64,000 nucleotides of DNA from Sciurus carolinensis (lineage: Eukaryota > Chordata > Mammalia > Rodentia > Sciuridae): NCBI RefSeq assembly GCF_902686445.1, contig NC_062213.1, forward strand, positions 136,980,491-137,044,490, in the 5' to 3' direction. Positions 35,135 to 47,019 of the stretch are shown piece after piece. Below the pieces are notes generated by a model. It made no database searches, was not told the origin of the DNA, and saw only the letters and a list, made by a program, of their open reading frames with translations. A program made the position numbers and the translations under genes. The first letter of the stretch is position 1. Each line of letters starts with the position of its first letter.

Positions 35135-35354
35135 AAGTGACAGCTTGCTCTTTTATAATCCCTACTCTTGCAGGAACCAACCAGGCCCGATATGAACTAC
35201 AGTAACCCCTTCCAAAGACGGCATCCCCAATGACCTAACCACCTTATGCTAGTCCTCACCTCTTACAGGTTCCACCATCTCTTCACATTGCCACACTGGG
35301 GAGCAAGCTTCCATAACATGAAACTTCGGGGACACACTCAAACCATAGTACAGT
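35135..35354 (-). mobile_element. MaLR (MST-like) LTR, part 2
   Basis: Continues the same LTR: 'cttttataatccctactctt', 'ccaatgacctaaccacctta', 'gttccaccatctcttcac' and the end 'gacacactcaaaccatagta'. Confidence 0.7.
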
Positions 35355-37736
35355 ATACTGGTTATCAGAACAGAACAGAACCTAGAACAGAACCTGCCAT
35401 TTAGTAGGTAATATGTGATAAATGAATGGCTAAAGGAATAAATACTGTTCCCTAAACTTAAAAATTTAACAGCTATTTCCAATTCTACCCCGGTAAAGTA
35501 GCATTTTCTAAATTAATATAACTTATGAATCTTTTGCTATGCAGATTTCCATAGCTGTGTTTATTAATAAGGTGCAAATTCCCAGCAATCAAGGGAGAAG
35601 GGTATCAGACACAGTGACATTTAGTGTAGGTAACTAAATTAGCTGCTGAAAAAAAAAAGATTAACTGGCACATTAGAATTATGAGTTTATTCTAGCTTTA
35701 TTGTTGAATAACTGGTACCAAATATCTTTGTATCACCTCTTTTTCTTTGATTCCATTGAAGTTTAAGGAGCTTTATAGAAGTAATCTAGAGATGATTCTT
35801 CAATTATCTTACTCCATAAGATGTACAATTAAACCATTTCTCCTTTGGTTCTATGGAAAAGCTTAGTGGTAGTTCTCACACTCTTGTTTAAATTTTTCAG
35901 TACATTCTACGAGTTTGTTTTCTTTAAAGGGAAAGTTTAAATAAATGGCTAAAAATTCCTAAAATTGGTTACTGTATTTCAGAATATAATGTCCTCATGA
36001 AGGTTAGTCTCAGAAAAAATAAGTAAAAGGGGCATTTGGGAAATAAATTATTAGCAAATATTGCATTGAGACAAATAAGATATTTCACTCTTCATACAAA
36101 GATCAGAATCACAACAATCACTTGAGGTTAGCTTTATTAATCTTTTTCTCAAATTTTCCATGAAGCTGGTATAAGAATTGATAAAGCTATGCTCTTCTTA
36201 TAAAGTTTTATATCTAGAACAAAGCATTATTCTGTGACTTTAAAAAATACAAAGACCACAGCTCATTGCATAACACATTAAAAGTTCATCCTTCAGCATA
36301 AATTTGGGTTTCTTGGTTTGAAAGCTTCATATCTCCTGTAACTTAACATTATAAATTCTAGTTTCATCCCAAAACGTTCCTTTCCACACTAAAAGACCTG
36401 TTTCTGTATTGCTGTATATAGAATTCCTTTCTATTCTATGTTTACTTTATTCTGCCTACCCATGACTATTTTAGAAATAAGTCCCTCAACTCATATATGT
36501 TCTTTAAACAGACCCAGAGTTTTGTGGCATCTTACAAAGACCTCCTAATGGATAGAATGTAGAATTCTCTCCTCTCCTGCTACTCCAAAATTATTGTGTT
36601 GCTGGCAAATTAATCTTGAAAAGTTACAAAAATGTTCTATTTCCATGAGATCCCAAAACACTTTTAGTACATAATTAATGTTGAGAGTAAGTAATATAAG
36701 GAGTATTTTAAGAAATAGTAGAGTACAGTTAGCAAAAAAAATACAATTTTTAACTTACAGCAGAAATAAATTCCACTGCCAATTGTCTGAAAAGGACTAT
36801 GACAGAATTTCCCAACTTAAAACATATAACTTAAACCATAGAAGTAGGAAAAAAGAATAATCTCTACATGGATTTTTAGATTAGCTGCTTCATTTTCAAA
36901 GCATATTATTTAATGAAAATTAGTAAAATGCTGAAGAATGCCACTGAAATATTCTCAATATTTCTCAAATATTACTTATAAATTAATGTCTTCATAAACC
37001 TTGATTAGCAAAAGTATCTTATTTGCCTCCAACTTGCATGTGAGAAGGATGTTTTAAGCAAATAAGGAAAAACTAAGATACAAAAAAATATTTCCTAAAT
37101 ATTAACAAATTAACAATTTTGTTTCAATTCTTAACAGATGAAGAATTTGAAAGCAAATATGTACATGTTTCTTTTTAAAATTCATAGTATAATTCATTCA
37201 AATGAAAAACTATTACTCTTTTAATTCAAGTACATATTCCCTATATCCATATAAATTTCAAATTTAAAATTTCCAACCTGTTTGCCCAGATATGCCTCCT
37301 TTCTCCAGATATAAAGTGTGAGGAATAAAATTGAGAAAGCACTTGAAAATCACAATCCTAAAGTGAATTTTGGAAATTATTTTCACCAAACTTGTTATGT
37401 TACTGTCAAGATATCTGAGATCCATGTGTTATAAGCAACTTATCCTAGGACATATAACAAAACAGTTACAAAGACAAGACTAGAGTCCAGGTCTCCCAGT
37501 TCCCATGCAATTATGTTTTTCTAGAAATCATTGTGCCTCTCAGAAAAATAAGGATTAAGAACAACTTAGGTGAAAAACCTGTATCAGGAGTAGCCTAGCC
37601 CTTCATATGACAGCCTGAAGAGTAGATTCCTGATTTAGTCATGTCTTAGGCTTTGTAGCTCTCTGGTTCCATCCTAGTTACATTACTACCTACTGAACCT
37701 TATTTAATATTACTAAACTCTCAATTAAATCTAGAC

Positions 37737-37905
37737 CAATGGTTCTCAACAGGAACCATTTGCCCTGCCACCTACAAGAGACATTTGACAATGTCTCAAA
37801 ACATTTTTGGTTGTTGAGACTGGGAAAAAAAAAGAGTTGCCAGTAGCATGCAGTAGGTGGAGAATGGGGATGCTTAAACATCCTGCAAGGAAAGCTCCCC
37901 AATTT
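37737..37905 (+). mobile_element. MER5A-like hAT MITE
   Basis: 'aatggttctcaacaggaacc', 'gagacatttgacaatgtct', 'catttttggttgttgagactggg' and 'gggatgcttaaacatcctgcaa' are in MER5A order. An ancient non-autonomous DNA transposon. Confidence 0.8.
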
Positions 37906-39590
37906 ATAAATGAGAAAAGGGAAACTCTGCAACTGAGCCAGGTAAAGTAGAGATCATGAAGTTAAATCAAGATGGCATTACATAAAGGAAATTAAATAAT
38001 GAAATGACATAAAGGATTTACGTAAGGGAAAAGACTAACCTGTGCAGGTTTAAGGACATGCATTTATTGGTATTTTTAAAGTCTGATGATAAACTGTCAA
38101 TTGAAGAAGATCATATGTAAATTCTGGAATTAAGAGGAGAGAATCTACTGTGATTCAAAAGCAGTGTTTTCATTACAGCCAAATAACCAACATAAGCATT
38201 CATGTTAATTTGGTTCCCCTTTAGGAAATTATCTTAGTTCTATTATAGGTTGCTTTATATAGTACATATATAAATTGAATCCACGTCTTAGTGGTGTATT
38301 AACTAGAGGAGTAAAAAATACTAACAAAAATTTTCTTGTTAGAATCATATTTTGTTTTATTTTACTACTTGACCTATTTTGTGAAGTTGTTATATTGGGG
38401 TTGCCCTGCCCTGCCTTGGTAGTTTTGAAGTATTTTGTTTGATCATATTTGTGGTAAACTGACTTTTCTGAGTACTAAGCCAAAATGAACTCAATAAAAT
38501 CAGTAGTAGAAACCTTTTCTTCATTCTTCTATGATAATTTCCTCTTTCACAGTCACATATGGATATATATTTTTGTATTGAATCCTCAGAAAGAGATTGC
38601 AAATGTCAGAAACATATTACATAGAGTAAAATATTACAGCTGCTTATCATTTTTACAATGTTGATCAAGAAAGGAGAAATTTAGCAAAGTTTACTCTAAA
38701 CCTCTGTATATTTAAAAGGCTTTCTCTATTATGACATTTCAGTAACATGCAGCTTCTGAGGCACAAGTTTTATACATTCTTTGCTTAAGATTGTAATCAC
38801 AAACCATGCAAACTAAGAAATGTCCAGCAAGCATCATGTTGGATTACTCTACCCTTTTTTAGTTACTCTGTGTTTTTTGTTCTAGCTGTTACAGCGTGCT
38901 CAGGATCAACAGCTTTGGCAATAAAAGAGAATACTAAGTCAACCATAATGTCAAGATCACACAAAACTCAGATGGAGATTAATTTTTATTTGCCATCTTA
39001 TAACTATAATCTGAGTTTGTCTCAATATTTAGTGTTAACAAGTTGACTTTGAGCAAATGTACAAGACCTTAACAATGATTGTTTTTTCACTTTTTAAAAT
39101 GCCTGCATAACATTTGACATTTTACTATATATGTTTAAACTTTTCTAATTTCTGAATCAATACAAATTAATTTTATCATCATTTCACTCATTCAATTATT
39201 AAATAACAATTATCAAATACTGACTATTAGGTGCTATTCTTTTTCCAGAAAATGAAAAGTTATCTAAGATACTTTAAGTGTTCTTAGGGACTTTCCAGGA
39301 TACCTGTTCCACAGAATGCAGAAGTAGAGGAAAAGAAAGGAGGTGGCATGGTGCATAGGCAAATGGATATGTCATGTTTAAGTAGTACTAGAACAGAAAT
39401 GGGCCTTCAACATATGAAAAAGGTAGAGTATTTCCAGGTCAAGGAAATAGCACATACATGTATGAAAGAACTTGAAAGATTTGCATAAGTAATTGAGTAT
39501 GGATGTTGTGTAGGGGGATGGTAAATGAAAATAAGGACCAGACCTTAAGAAGAGGTAGTGGTGCATGATGACTCAGAACATTTACTTATT

Positions 39591-39774
39591 CGTTTGTTTG
39601 TTTGTTATTTATTTATTTTGGTACTAGTGGTTGAACCCAGGGGTGCTTTATCACTGAATTACACCCCAAGTCCTTTATTTTGAGATAGGCTGTCATTAAG
39701 TCACCCAGACTAGCCTACCTCCTTCCTCAGCCTCCCAAGTAGCTGGGATTATAGGCATGCACCACTGCACCTGG
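39591..39774 (-). mobile_element. B1-dID dimeric SINE, antisense
   Basis: T-rich tail with GTTT repeats, reversed ID half ('ggtactagtggttgaaccca'), then reversed B1 half ('cctcagcctcccaagtag', 'gggattataggcatgcac'). Confidence 0.88.
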
Positions 39775-40099
39775 TCTATACTTTTGTAATTAATTAACTT
39801 GGATTTTAATCCTACCTCTTCCCCTTATTTGCTTGTAACTTAACCATTCCATATTATTTTGTAAAATGGAAATATAACTTAGTACATAATAAGATTTCAG
39901 TAAATGGTAGCTATTCAAACTATTAAGAAATTTATACTTTATTCTCTAAACAATACAGAGCCACTGAATGACTGAACTAAATAATGGGCATTATTAGATT
40001 TCCATTTTATAAGTAGAATGCAGTTAGCATAGTGGAGAAAATAAAGTCAAAAAGTAAAAGTAGGAATACAGGCAAAATATTATGTTTATGTAAGTTCAG

Positions 40100-40436
40100 A
40101 AGTTATACCATATTACCATAAGCTAGAGGGGCTTAAATAACAAGCATTTACTTCTCACAGGCTGAGAAGTCTAAACTCAAGATACCCACTGAGTCCGTAT
40201 CTAGTGAGGGCTTTTTTCCTGGTTTGCGGAACGCCACCTTCTTGTATCCTCACAGAAGAGAGACAGATCACCTCTTTCACATCTCTTTTTATAAGGCTAC
40301 TAATTTCATTTATGATAACTGCACCCTAATGACGACCTAATTACCTTGAGCACATCAGGGCTTAGGACTTCAGTCTTTGAATTAAGGGGGACAAAACATT
40401 CAGTACACAGTACATGATTAGCTCTGAACCAATACA
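40100..40436 (-). mobile_element. MaLR-type LTR (MLT1/MST-like), antisense
   Basis: 'ttaccataagctagaggggc', 'ttctcacaggctgagaagtc', 'tatctagtgagggcttttt', 'tgcaccctaatgacgacct' and 'gggggacaaaacattcagtac' keep the order of reversed MST/MLT1 LTRs. Subfamily uncertain. Confidence 0.65.
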
Positions 40437-40868
40437 GTTGCTGTGAAGATGGAGAAGTATTTTGAAAGAATGATGGTATCCAGCTTATGGTATATGAAGG
40501 AAAAGTAGATGTCTGAGGACACTGAAGTTTCTGCCTTTGATGACTAAGTGGGGGACATGTAGAAATAACAGGAGAAACATGCTTAGACCGTATTAACATT
40601 TTTAAATATAAACATTTATAATAGTTTATTAAAATGAGTAAATTTATTTTCTGGTTATAGCAGTAAAATAGGAAAGTACATATCCAGTTTGCTCATGAAT
40701 ATGAATGATGGTTAAGTGCAAGAGTTTTGAAATACTAAAGCAATTTTGAATCATACGGCTTGCCTCATGTGTAAAAACAATGTGCAGAGGCTCAATCTTA
40801 GTTCTCCTTCTTACAACAAACCAAAAACCAAGCTTATACATATCATGCTTTATCTCTATTTCTTTCAG

Positions 40869-40904
40869 GGTCCCCAAGGCCCAAAAGGTCAACCAGGGCC
40901 TCCA
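40869..40904 (+). CDS. COL24A1: COL24A1 triple-helix exon 8 (36 bp, 12 aa)
   Basis: After acceptor TTTCTTTCAG, before donor GTGAGT at 40905. Four triplets, GPQGPKGQPGPP, phase 0 both sides. Rich in Pro, as expected towards the C-terminal end of the helix where nucleation of folding needs stable triplets. Separated from exon 9 by only 104 bp. Confidence 0.94.
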
Positions 40905-41008
40905 GTGAGTACATTTACATTTATATCTGTTAACCATTAATGAAGATAAATTTGCCTTGTTTGGGATGTCTACTAAATAAATAATTTTTTAAATTTGTTA
41001 TGTTGTAG
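40905..41008 (+). other. COL24A1: Intron 8 (104 bp)
   Basis: Short intron between donor GTGAGT and acceptor TGTTGTAG. AT-rich, no repeat. Confidence 0.9.
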
Positions 41009-41035
41009 GGACCACCTGGAGCACCAGGTCCAAAA
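41009..41035 (+). CDS. COL24A1: COL24A1 last triple-helix exon, exon 9 (27 bp, 9 aa)
   Basis: After acceptor TGTTGTAG, before donor GTAAGT at 41036. Three triplets, GPPGAPGPK, ending the triple helix. The next exon begins KQMD, so the helix ends GPK and the telopeptide starts KQ. In the major fibrillar collagens the last helical residues share a junction exon with the telopeptide. Here the helix end and telopeptide are in separate exons. At 27 bp it is among the smallest exons seen; splice sites and frame support it. Confidence 0.93.
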
Positions 41036-41564
41036 GTAAGTTTTCTTGGTTTGGTTTTGCTTTGTTTCTCTTAGAATGTCATATTAACTTTGTTAAGCTC
41101 CTTCTTTTAGCACCCCGTTAGTTGTCCTTGAATCCCTCTGGTCTTTTTGCTTAGTTGATATAAAGCTGACCCAACTGTATGCTGACTTGAAATTCAAGCC
41201 TCAGACTTCTTATCTGTAAAATGAAAATAGTATCTCCCACTTTTGGGGTGGTTTTAAATATTTAATAAAAAGTAAAGCATTCAGCACAGTATATGACATT
41301 TAATAAGTCTTCAAAAAATGCTAACACCCTCCATTTCTTCCTACTTCTGGAACATAGCTCTCCTTTTTAGATTTGTTGTTGTTGTTATTGCTGTTGTTGG
41401 AAGGGTTTTTTGGTTGTGTTTTCAGTTTTGTTTTGTTTTGTTTCCCTTCCCAGCCAGAATTATCATTTCTTAGGTTGTATATGAATTCTTCTTAATTGAT
41501 GGTGAATGTAGAACATCTCAAACTTCTCATGTATTTTCTCGTTATCTAACCAACCCTTACCTTT

Positions 41565-41655
41565 TTTTTTCCTCTGAGGCACCTGGGATTCGAACAGCGG
41601 CCCTTTCGCATGCTAGGCGAGCACTCTCAAAAGGAGTTATTTCTTCAGCTCCCAG
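41565..41655 (-). mobile_element. ID SINE, antisense, with target duplication
   Basis: T tail, reversed B box (GGATTCGAAC near 41586-41595), 'catgctaggcgagcactct' and a reversed ID head. Flanked by CCCTTACCTTT (41554-41564) and CCCTTATCTTT (41656-41666), one mismatch. More diverged than the other IDs. Confidence 0.75.
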
Positions 41656-43139
41656 CCCTTATCTTTAAGGCAACACTTCTGTTACTTTAGCTTTATACCC
41701 TCGGCCTCTGGTGTTCCAAGTTTGGTTTCTCTTAGGCTTTGTATCCTTTCTCATAATCAGCAATTTCTTTCTCTTCCTGCTCCCTTCCAGAGGTTTCCCT
41801 GTAACCCCAAACTCATCCTTACCCCATTTTCCCAGCCTGCTGGTCAAATGCACTAGTGCATGGTCACATTTACGGTCCAAAGGATATCGACTATAGACTA
41901 CACTATCCCAAACATGGTCATTTCTATGCCTTCCAAGTAATAATTATTTCTCATGTTGTTATAGGATCATTTAGATCTCTGAGAGTTATAGATGGTTGTT
42001 CACTGTGGTCTACTCTCAGCAGGTCAGGAACTCTTCATTTCCCTGAATTTTTCATTGGGATAAGAAATAACTTCCAAGCAAGGAACCACAAAGATGATTA
42101 TCTACTTGGAAACAGGAGACTTATTTCTCTATGATTTTTAAAAATCACTTTCCTTTTCTGACCATTTGACTGATAGGTATTCCCTGCATGAACCTTAATA
42201 GGATGTCTTTCTTCAAATCTTCAGTCCATTCTCTACTTACCTTGGATTTTTTTTTTCTTGCCCCTGATCCTTGAATCAGTTATGAGTATGCTCATCAGTG
42301 GCCTTCTCACCTTAAAATGACTTTGATATATCATAGCTGCCTTCTCAAGATGTAGTAAGTTCTTTTTTTAGATTAAATTAGATATTTATTACAAGAATTT
42401 TCTCATGAACATAACATCTGGCATTAATGTAGATTTTTCCAGTTTATACAGCATTTTTCTGTGAAGTATCAAAACTCCTATAGTAAGGAGATCCTGGAAT
42501 TCTATCCTTACTATACTGATGAAAAACAAATTCAAAGAAGGTAAGTGACTCCCCATGACTGAATGCTGAGAAGGCCCAGAGCAAGACTGAAGACTTGAAC
42601 TTCCAGGATAATATTCTTTACACTTGGCCAAGATGCCCACGCTAGTATGTTGAGTTCATTCTGCAACTGACCCTGGCGGAACTGCCTTGAGTAGGTTCAG
42701 GGAGGAACTAAAGAAGATAATGCTGCAGCAAGGTGGAAAGTCATATTTTTCATCTAATCTCCAAGTAGTACTACAATGAGTGTTAAAATCCAGATGCCTA
42801 TGTTCTGTGATCCATGACACTAACCCACTCTGTCAGGAACCATCTAGGAGACAGTCAGTATTAACTTGCCTCATGTGATAATCACTCTTCATTTCAGTTT
42901 TCTTCAGGTCCAAGTTTTAAAGAATTACATTTCATTGGCAAATAAAAGATGTATATTGAAAACTTGGGCTCATATCTCTGTCTTATTTGGAAAATGTATG
43001 TGTTCCTAAAATGAAATAAGTTATGTGGGAAGTTTCTTCTCTGAGAAAAAATGAGTAGGAATATATACTTTGAGGAATTATAAGTAGAATTAAATTAGAA
43101 AATGCATATGCTTGACACATTGTAGGTATTCCATAAATC

Positions 43140-43220
43140 TTAGTTTTTCGTTTCCTTCTTTTCTCCCTTTCTCTCCTTCTTCTTTTTGTCTTTCTCTTTC
43201 TGTCTACCTTCTTCTTTCCT
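43140..43220 (+). repeat. Polypyrimidine tract
   Basis: About 75 bp of C/T-rich sequence (TTC/TCTT words), low complexity. Confidence 0.9.
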
Positions 43221-43339
43221 ATATACAATCTTTCTGGAACTTGCAGAACCCTGTGTGAGAAAGTAGCAGTGTACCCCTGCTGAGGATAAAACTTGTAGAG
43301 CAGAAATCTACATGACAATGGCAGAACACCAAAATATTG

Positions 43340-43560
43340 TTTTCAAAGATGCTTGTGATCATATCTTCTGTGAAACCCTTTTTAACTCCATCCCCTCATT
43401 GCACTGAAAGGTAGAACTGATACTATTTCATTCATACATGTTTGTTTTCATGTTAGTCTCCCCTCTAGATTATGAGCTTTCTCAAGGTAGAGACTATTTT
43501 TTAACTTTCTTTTCCATTCAAGGCCTTAATAAGTATTTATAGAATGAATGCATGCTTGCA
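43340..43560 (+). mobile_element. L2 LINE 3' end
   Basis: 'gtctcccctctagattatgagc', 'caaggtagagactatttt' and 'taataagtatttatagaatgaatgcat' match the L2 terminus. Confidence 0.7.
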
Positions 43561-43849
43561 TTCAAAACACACACACACATACATACTACATCACATGTAG
43601 AAATTTTAGTGTGAATCCTCCAAAATGAAAGTTTCACTTAGAGAGGACTAGTGTCTAGAATGGAATACGATCATATAATTAGAACTACGAGCCTTCTCAA
43701 TAATTATTTAGCAGTTATTTCAGACTGTGAGTTGTGATTAATTGGTCAATGGACTGTGAGAACAATTTAGTGAGTTCCATTCAGCATTCTTTTGAAATGA
43801 GATAGAATAAAATACAAAAAAATATAGGTAGTAGCTGCTTAATGGGTGT

Positions 43850-44010
43850 GGGTTTTCTTTTGGGGATGATCAAAATGTTCTGAAAGTAGAGATTGGTAAT
43901 AGTTGCATGTTATTATTAGAATCTATAAGAAACGATTGAATTTTACATTTTAAATGGTCCACGTGGTGAATTTTATGTTGTTAATTTTACCTCAATAAGA
44001 AAAGCAGACA
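43850..44010 (+). mobile_element. Ancient L1M 3' end
   Basis: 'gatgatcaaaatgttctgaaag', 'tggtaatagttgcatg' and 'gtgaattttatgttgttaattttacctcaataag' follow the L1M 3' UTR end. Confidence 0.65.
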
Positions 44011-45353
44011 TTAAGAAACAAAAAATCAGTCTATTATCAATAGTAAGAATATTGTTATATAAAACTATGTTTCAGTTAAATATATGTGTGAACCTTATCA
44101 TAATATAAAAAACTGTTTCTTATAAAACAGATGTGTGTCAAAGTAAGTTTGGAAACATCTGGTCTAGTCCAACCCCTTTTGGAACTAACTTGATTTGCTA
44201 AAGTTTCTAAAGCAGAAGAAGATCTAAAAGGACCTGTTTCAGGAAAGGAAACATATATTGATGGTGATTTTGGATGTAGGATAGGGTAATGACCAGACCT
44301 AAGTGTATATGGTTAAGTACTTAGAAACTAATAAAGAAATCTATTTTAGGATGTTAAAGTTAAACAAAAGTGATTAGCAGAGTAAAGGGAAAAACAGATG
44401 GGTATGTGTGTCTGTGTTTGGTGCATGAGGTAGAAATAATAATTATTGAAAATTAGTAAATGAGGTAAGAAATTCTGAACTTTATCACAATTAAAAGGTC
44501 AAATATGGAACTTCAATTGGGACTTAAGAGAAGGCAGTTGCTGCTATGGTCCTGGTTCCCTAGAGCCAACAACACCTCCACATGGAGAAGGTGAAATTAG
44601 TTCCTATCCCTTCAGTTTTTCATTTCACCATCCTGTGATCTTGAGACTTCAAAAGTTTGAAAAATAACACTACTCAAAATACTAAGGTGCCAAGACTAGA
44701 TCTATGTTTTACTCAAATAAACTGGGAGAAAATTATGAAGATTACCTTCCCCCAAAATATAATGGATCCCCCTAATTCTCCTCCTTATTCCTGACTGTGA
44801 AGTGACAATCTGGTCACTCTTTATTCTGTATTTTTTACTTTACATGCTTGTATTTTTAAAAAAACATTAAGATGTTTTCATGTAGTAATATGTTCTCTTT
44901 AACTGGAGTACATGGAGGAAGCTATTTTCATGAACCCCTTCACTGTACCTAATCAGTTAGGTGTTAATGAATGACTTCCTAGACAAGTCCTCTTAATACA
45001 GTATGTCCAGACCTGCCCTCCCTAAAGGATACCCCTCAAGAAAAAAAATCAATAAATTCAACAAGTAGAGTGACTGTTGTATGCTAGGCATAAAGTAGGC
45101 TTTGGGAATAGAGTGGGAATTACAGAAATAGGGAGCTCACTAAGAAAATTCACAAGTGGCCTAGTGCTTTGAAATTCCTTTTCTTTCTAATGCCTATCCA
45201 AAATTACTTTTAGTAACTTGTAATTTGCACAAATGGTGGTTAAAATTCCTTGAATTAACTACCAAACTACTAATCTAGTAATAGTCATTACATTCTTCAC
45301 TGCCACACACTCAAAGAAAACAAATCAAGTCATGTCACTTAAGAATACCTGTG

Positions 45354-45483
45354 GGGCTGGGGTTGTGGCTCAGTGGTAGAGCATTTGCTAGCATGCCTGA
45401 GGCCCTGGGTTCGATACTCAGCACCACATAAAAATAAAATAAAGGTTTTGTGTCCAACTAAAACAAAAACATTTTTAAAAAAA
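45354..45483 (+). mobile_element. ID SINE with exact 13-bp target duplication
   Basis: Starts 'gggctggggttgtggctcag', B box GGTTCGATAC, then the extended tail 'cataaaaataaaataaagg' and 'tgtgtccaactaaaac' characteristic of squirrel-family IDs. Flanked by AAGAATACCTGTG at 45341-45353 and 45484-45496, exact. The youngest-looking ID in the window. Confidence 0.96.
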
Positions 45484-45679
45484 AAGAATACCTGTGATCT
45501 GTTCAATCCATTCCTATTGATAAGCATTTAAGTTGTGTCTAATCTTTTGTAAATACTAATGTCCTGTCCTTATACATATCACTTTATGTATGTATATATC
45601 ATTTTCTATATGTAGAATATCTATAGCACCATTTCCCAGAAGTGAGATGGTTGGGACCAAAGGATAAGGAGCATATTTA

Positions 45680-46514
45680 TGTATTATTTTTAATTGTGGT
45701 AAAACATACATAATATAAAATTTACCTTTTTAACCTTTTGTAAGTGTAGCTCAGTGGCATTATGTACATAATTGTGCAATGATCACCACAATTCATCTCT
45801 AGAACTTTTTCATCTTCCAAAATTGAAACTCTGTACCCATTAAACAATAACTCCCAATCTCTCCCTTTCCCAAACCCCCAGCAACCACCATTCTACTTTC
45901 TGTCTCTATGACCTTGACTGCTCCAGGTACTGCACATAAGTCAAGTCATACAGTATTTGTTCTTTTGTGACTGACTGATTTCACTTAGCATAATATCTTC
46001 GAGTTCATCCATATTGTACACATATGTTAGAATTTCATTCCTTTTTAAGGCTGAATAATATTCCATTGAATTTATATAGTATATTTTATCCAGATGGACA
46101 CTTAATATTGCTTCCACCTTTGGGCTATTGTGCATATTGCTACTATGAATATGGATATTCAAATATCTGAGTCCCTATTTTCAACTCATTTGGGGATATA
46201 CCTACAAGTGAAATTGTTGGATCATATAGTAATTCTGTGTTTAAATATTTGAAAAACTGACAAACTTTTTTCAGTAGCACCTTACTACTTCACAGTCAAA
46301 CCAGCAGTGCACGTGGGTCCCAATTTTTCTACATCATCACCTACATTTGTTATTTTCTGTTCTTTTAATATCCATCATCCTAATGGTGGTGAAGTGATGT
46401 CCCATTGTGGTTTTTTGATTTGCATATCCCTAACAATTCATGATTTTGAGCCTATTTTCATGTGTTTGTTGGCTGTTTATATATATATCTTCTTTGAAGA
46501 AATGTCTATTGAAG
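45680..46514 (-). mobile_element. Old L1 (L1M-like) 3' end, antisense, part 1
   Basis: Reversed 3' UTR of an old L1 ('ttttaattgtggtaaaacatac', 'gtacataattgtgcaatgatcacc', 'ccccagcaaccaccattctac') followed by the ORF2 C-terminus (minus-strand 45941-46162 reads ...YYINSMEYYSALKRNEILTY). Frame broken. Continues at 47020 after an ID and a solo LTR. Confidence 0.9.
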
Positions 46515-46600
46515 GTTTTTAGTTTTTGTTGTGCTAGAGATCAAACCCAGGGCCTTGTTCATACCAGGCAAGTGCTCTACCACTAACCTACATTACCCGG
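46515..46600 (-). mobile_element. ID SINE, antisense
   Basis: T-rich tail, reversed B box region ('gagatcaaacccagggcc'), 'ggcaagtgctctaccac' and the head. Inserted in the old L1; its head end abuts the solo LTR at 46607. Confidence 0.85.
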
Positions 46601-46606
46601 CTGCCT

Positions 46607-47017
46607 TGTTCCATCCAGTGGAACCAGCACGGAGAAAGGAGACACCACTAATCTTTAGTTTGATGAGATTTATTGCGTCCTCCCTGTTTCTCTGTCTCCT
46701 TTGTTCTCCCCCTATCTTCCTTCTTCTTCTCTCTCCCTCTCTCCTCCCCCAGGCTCCTAGCTTATCAGCCAATTATAGCAAAGCTTTCTCTCACACAGGA
46801 GAGCATGCAGAGGAATGTCAGCATAGCACTATGTAAATCACGAGCTGTCCATGCACGGCATGATATTAGATAGCCAATCCTTGAGTTTGGCGTTAACACG
46901 TCATAAGTCTTAAAGGAACTAGTAAGTAAGCAGCCTTTTTGGGTACTTCCTTATTTTGGTAGCCAGTGCCCTTTGGCTCACTGCCAGGCGCAATCTTGTC
47001 CAAGACGGCCCTCAACA
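46607..47017 (-). mobile_element. Solo LTR of a class II (ERVK-like) endogenous retrovirus
   Basis: 411 bp. Read on the minus strand it begins TGTTGAGGGCC and ends GGATGGAACA, a TG...CA element with TGTT/AACA inverted ends. A polyadenylation signal AATAAA lies near the 3' part (reversed at about 46670). The flanks CTGCCT (46601-46606) and CTGCTT (47018-47023) look like a 6-bp target duplication with one mismatch, the size typical of class II ERVs. No internal viral genes are present on either side, so it is a recombined solo LTR. Confidence 0.82.
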
Positions 47018-47019
47018 CT

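Larger units (their letters stand above)
31354..40868 (+). other. COL24A1: Intron 7 (9.5 kb)
   Basis: Contains a 97-bp tandem duplication (31666-31861), a TTG/GGT microsatellite (32205-32250), L2 fragments (33250-33520, 33640-33815, 34300-34702), a MaLR LTR interrupted by an L1 (34706-35354), a MER5A (37737-37905), a B1-dID (39591-39774) and another MaLR-type LTR (40100-40436). Nothing was recognised at 31870-32200, 32260-33240, 35360-37730 and 37910-39580. Confidence 0.8.

Noticed and set aside
45354..45483. tRNA gene (A and B boxes present)
   Set aside because: The tRNA-like body lacks a proper anticodon and acceptor stem, ends in an A-rich tail and has a target duplication. It is an ID SINE. 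The same holds for the other ID copies.
46531..46836. 101-codon + strand frame
   Set aside because: Crosses the ID/LTR boundary and runs through a C/T-rich part of the LTR; no biological unit.
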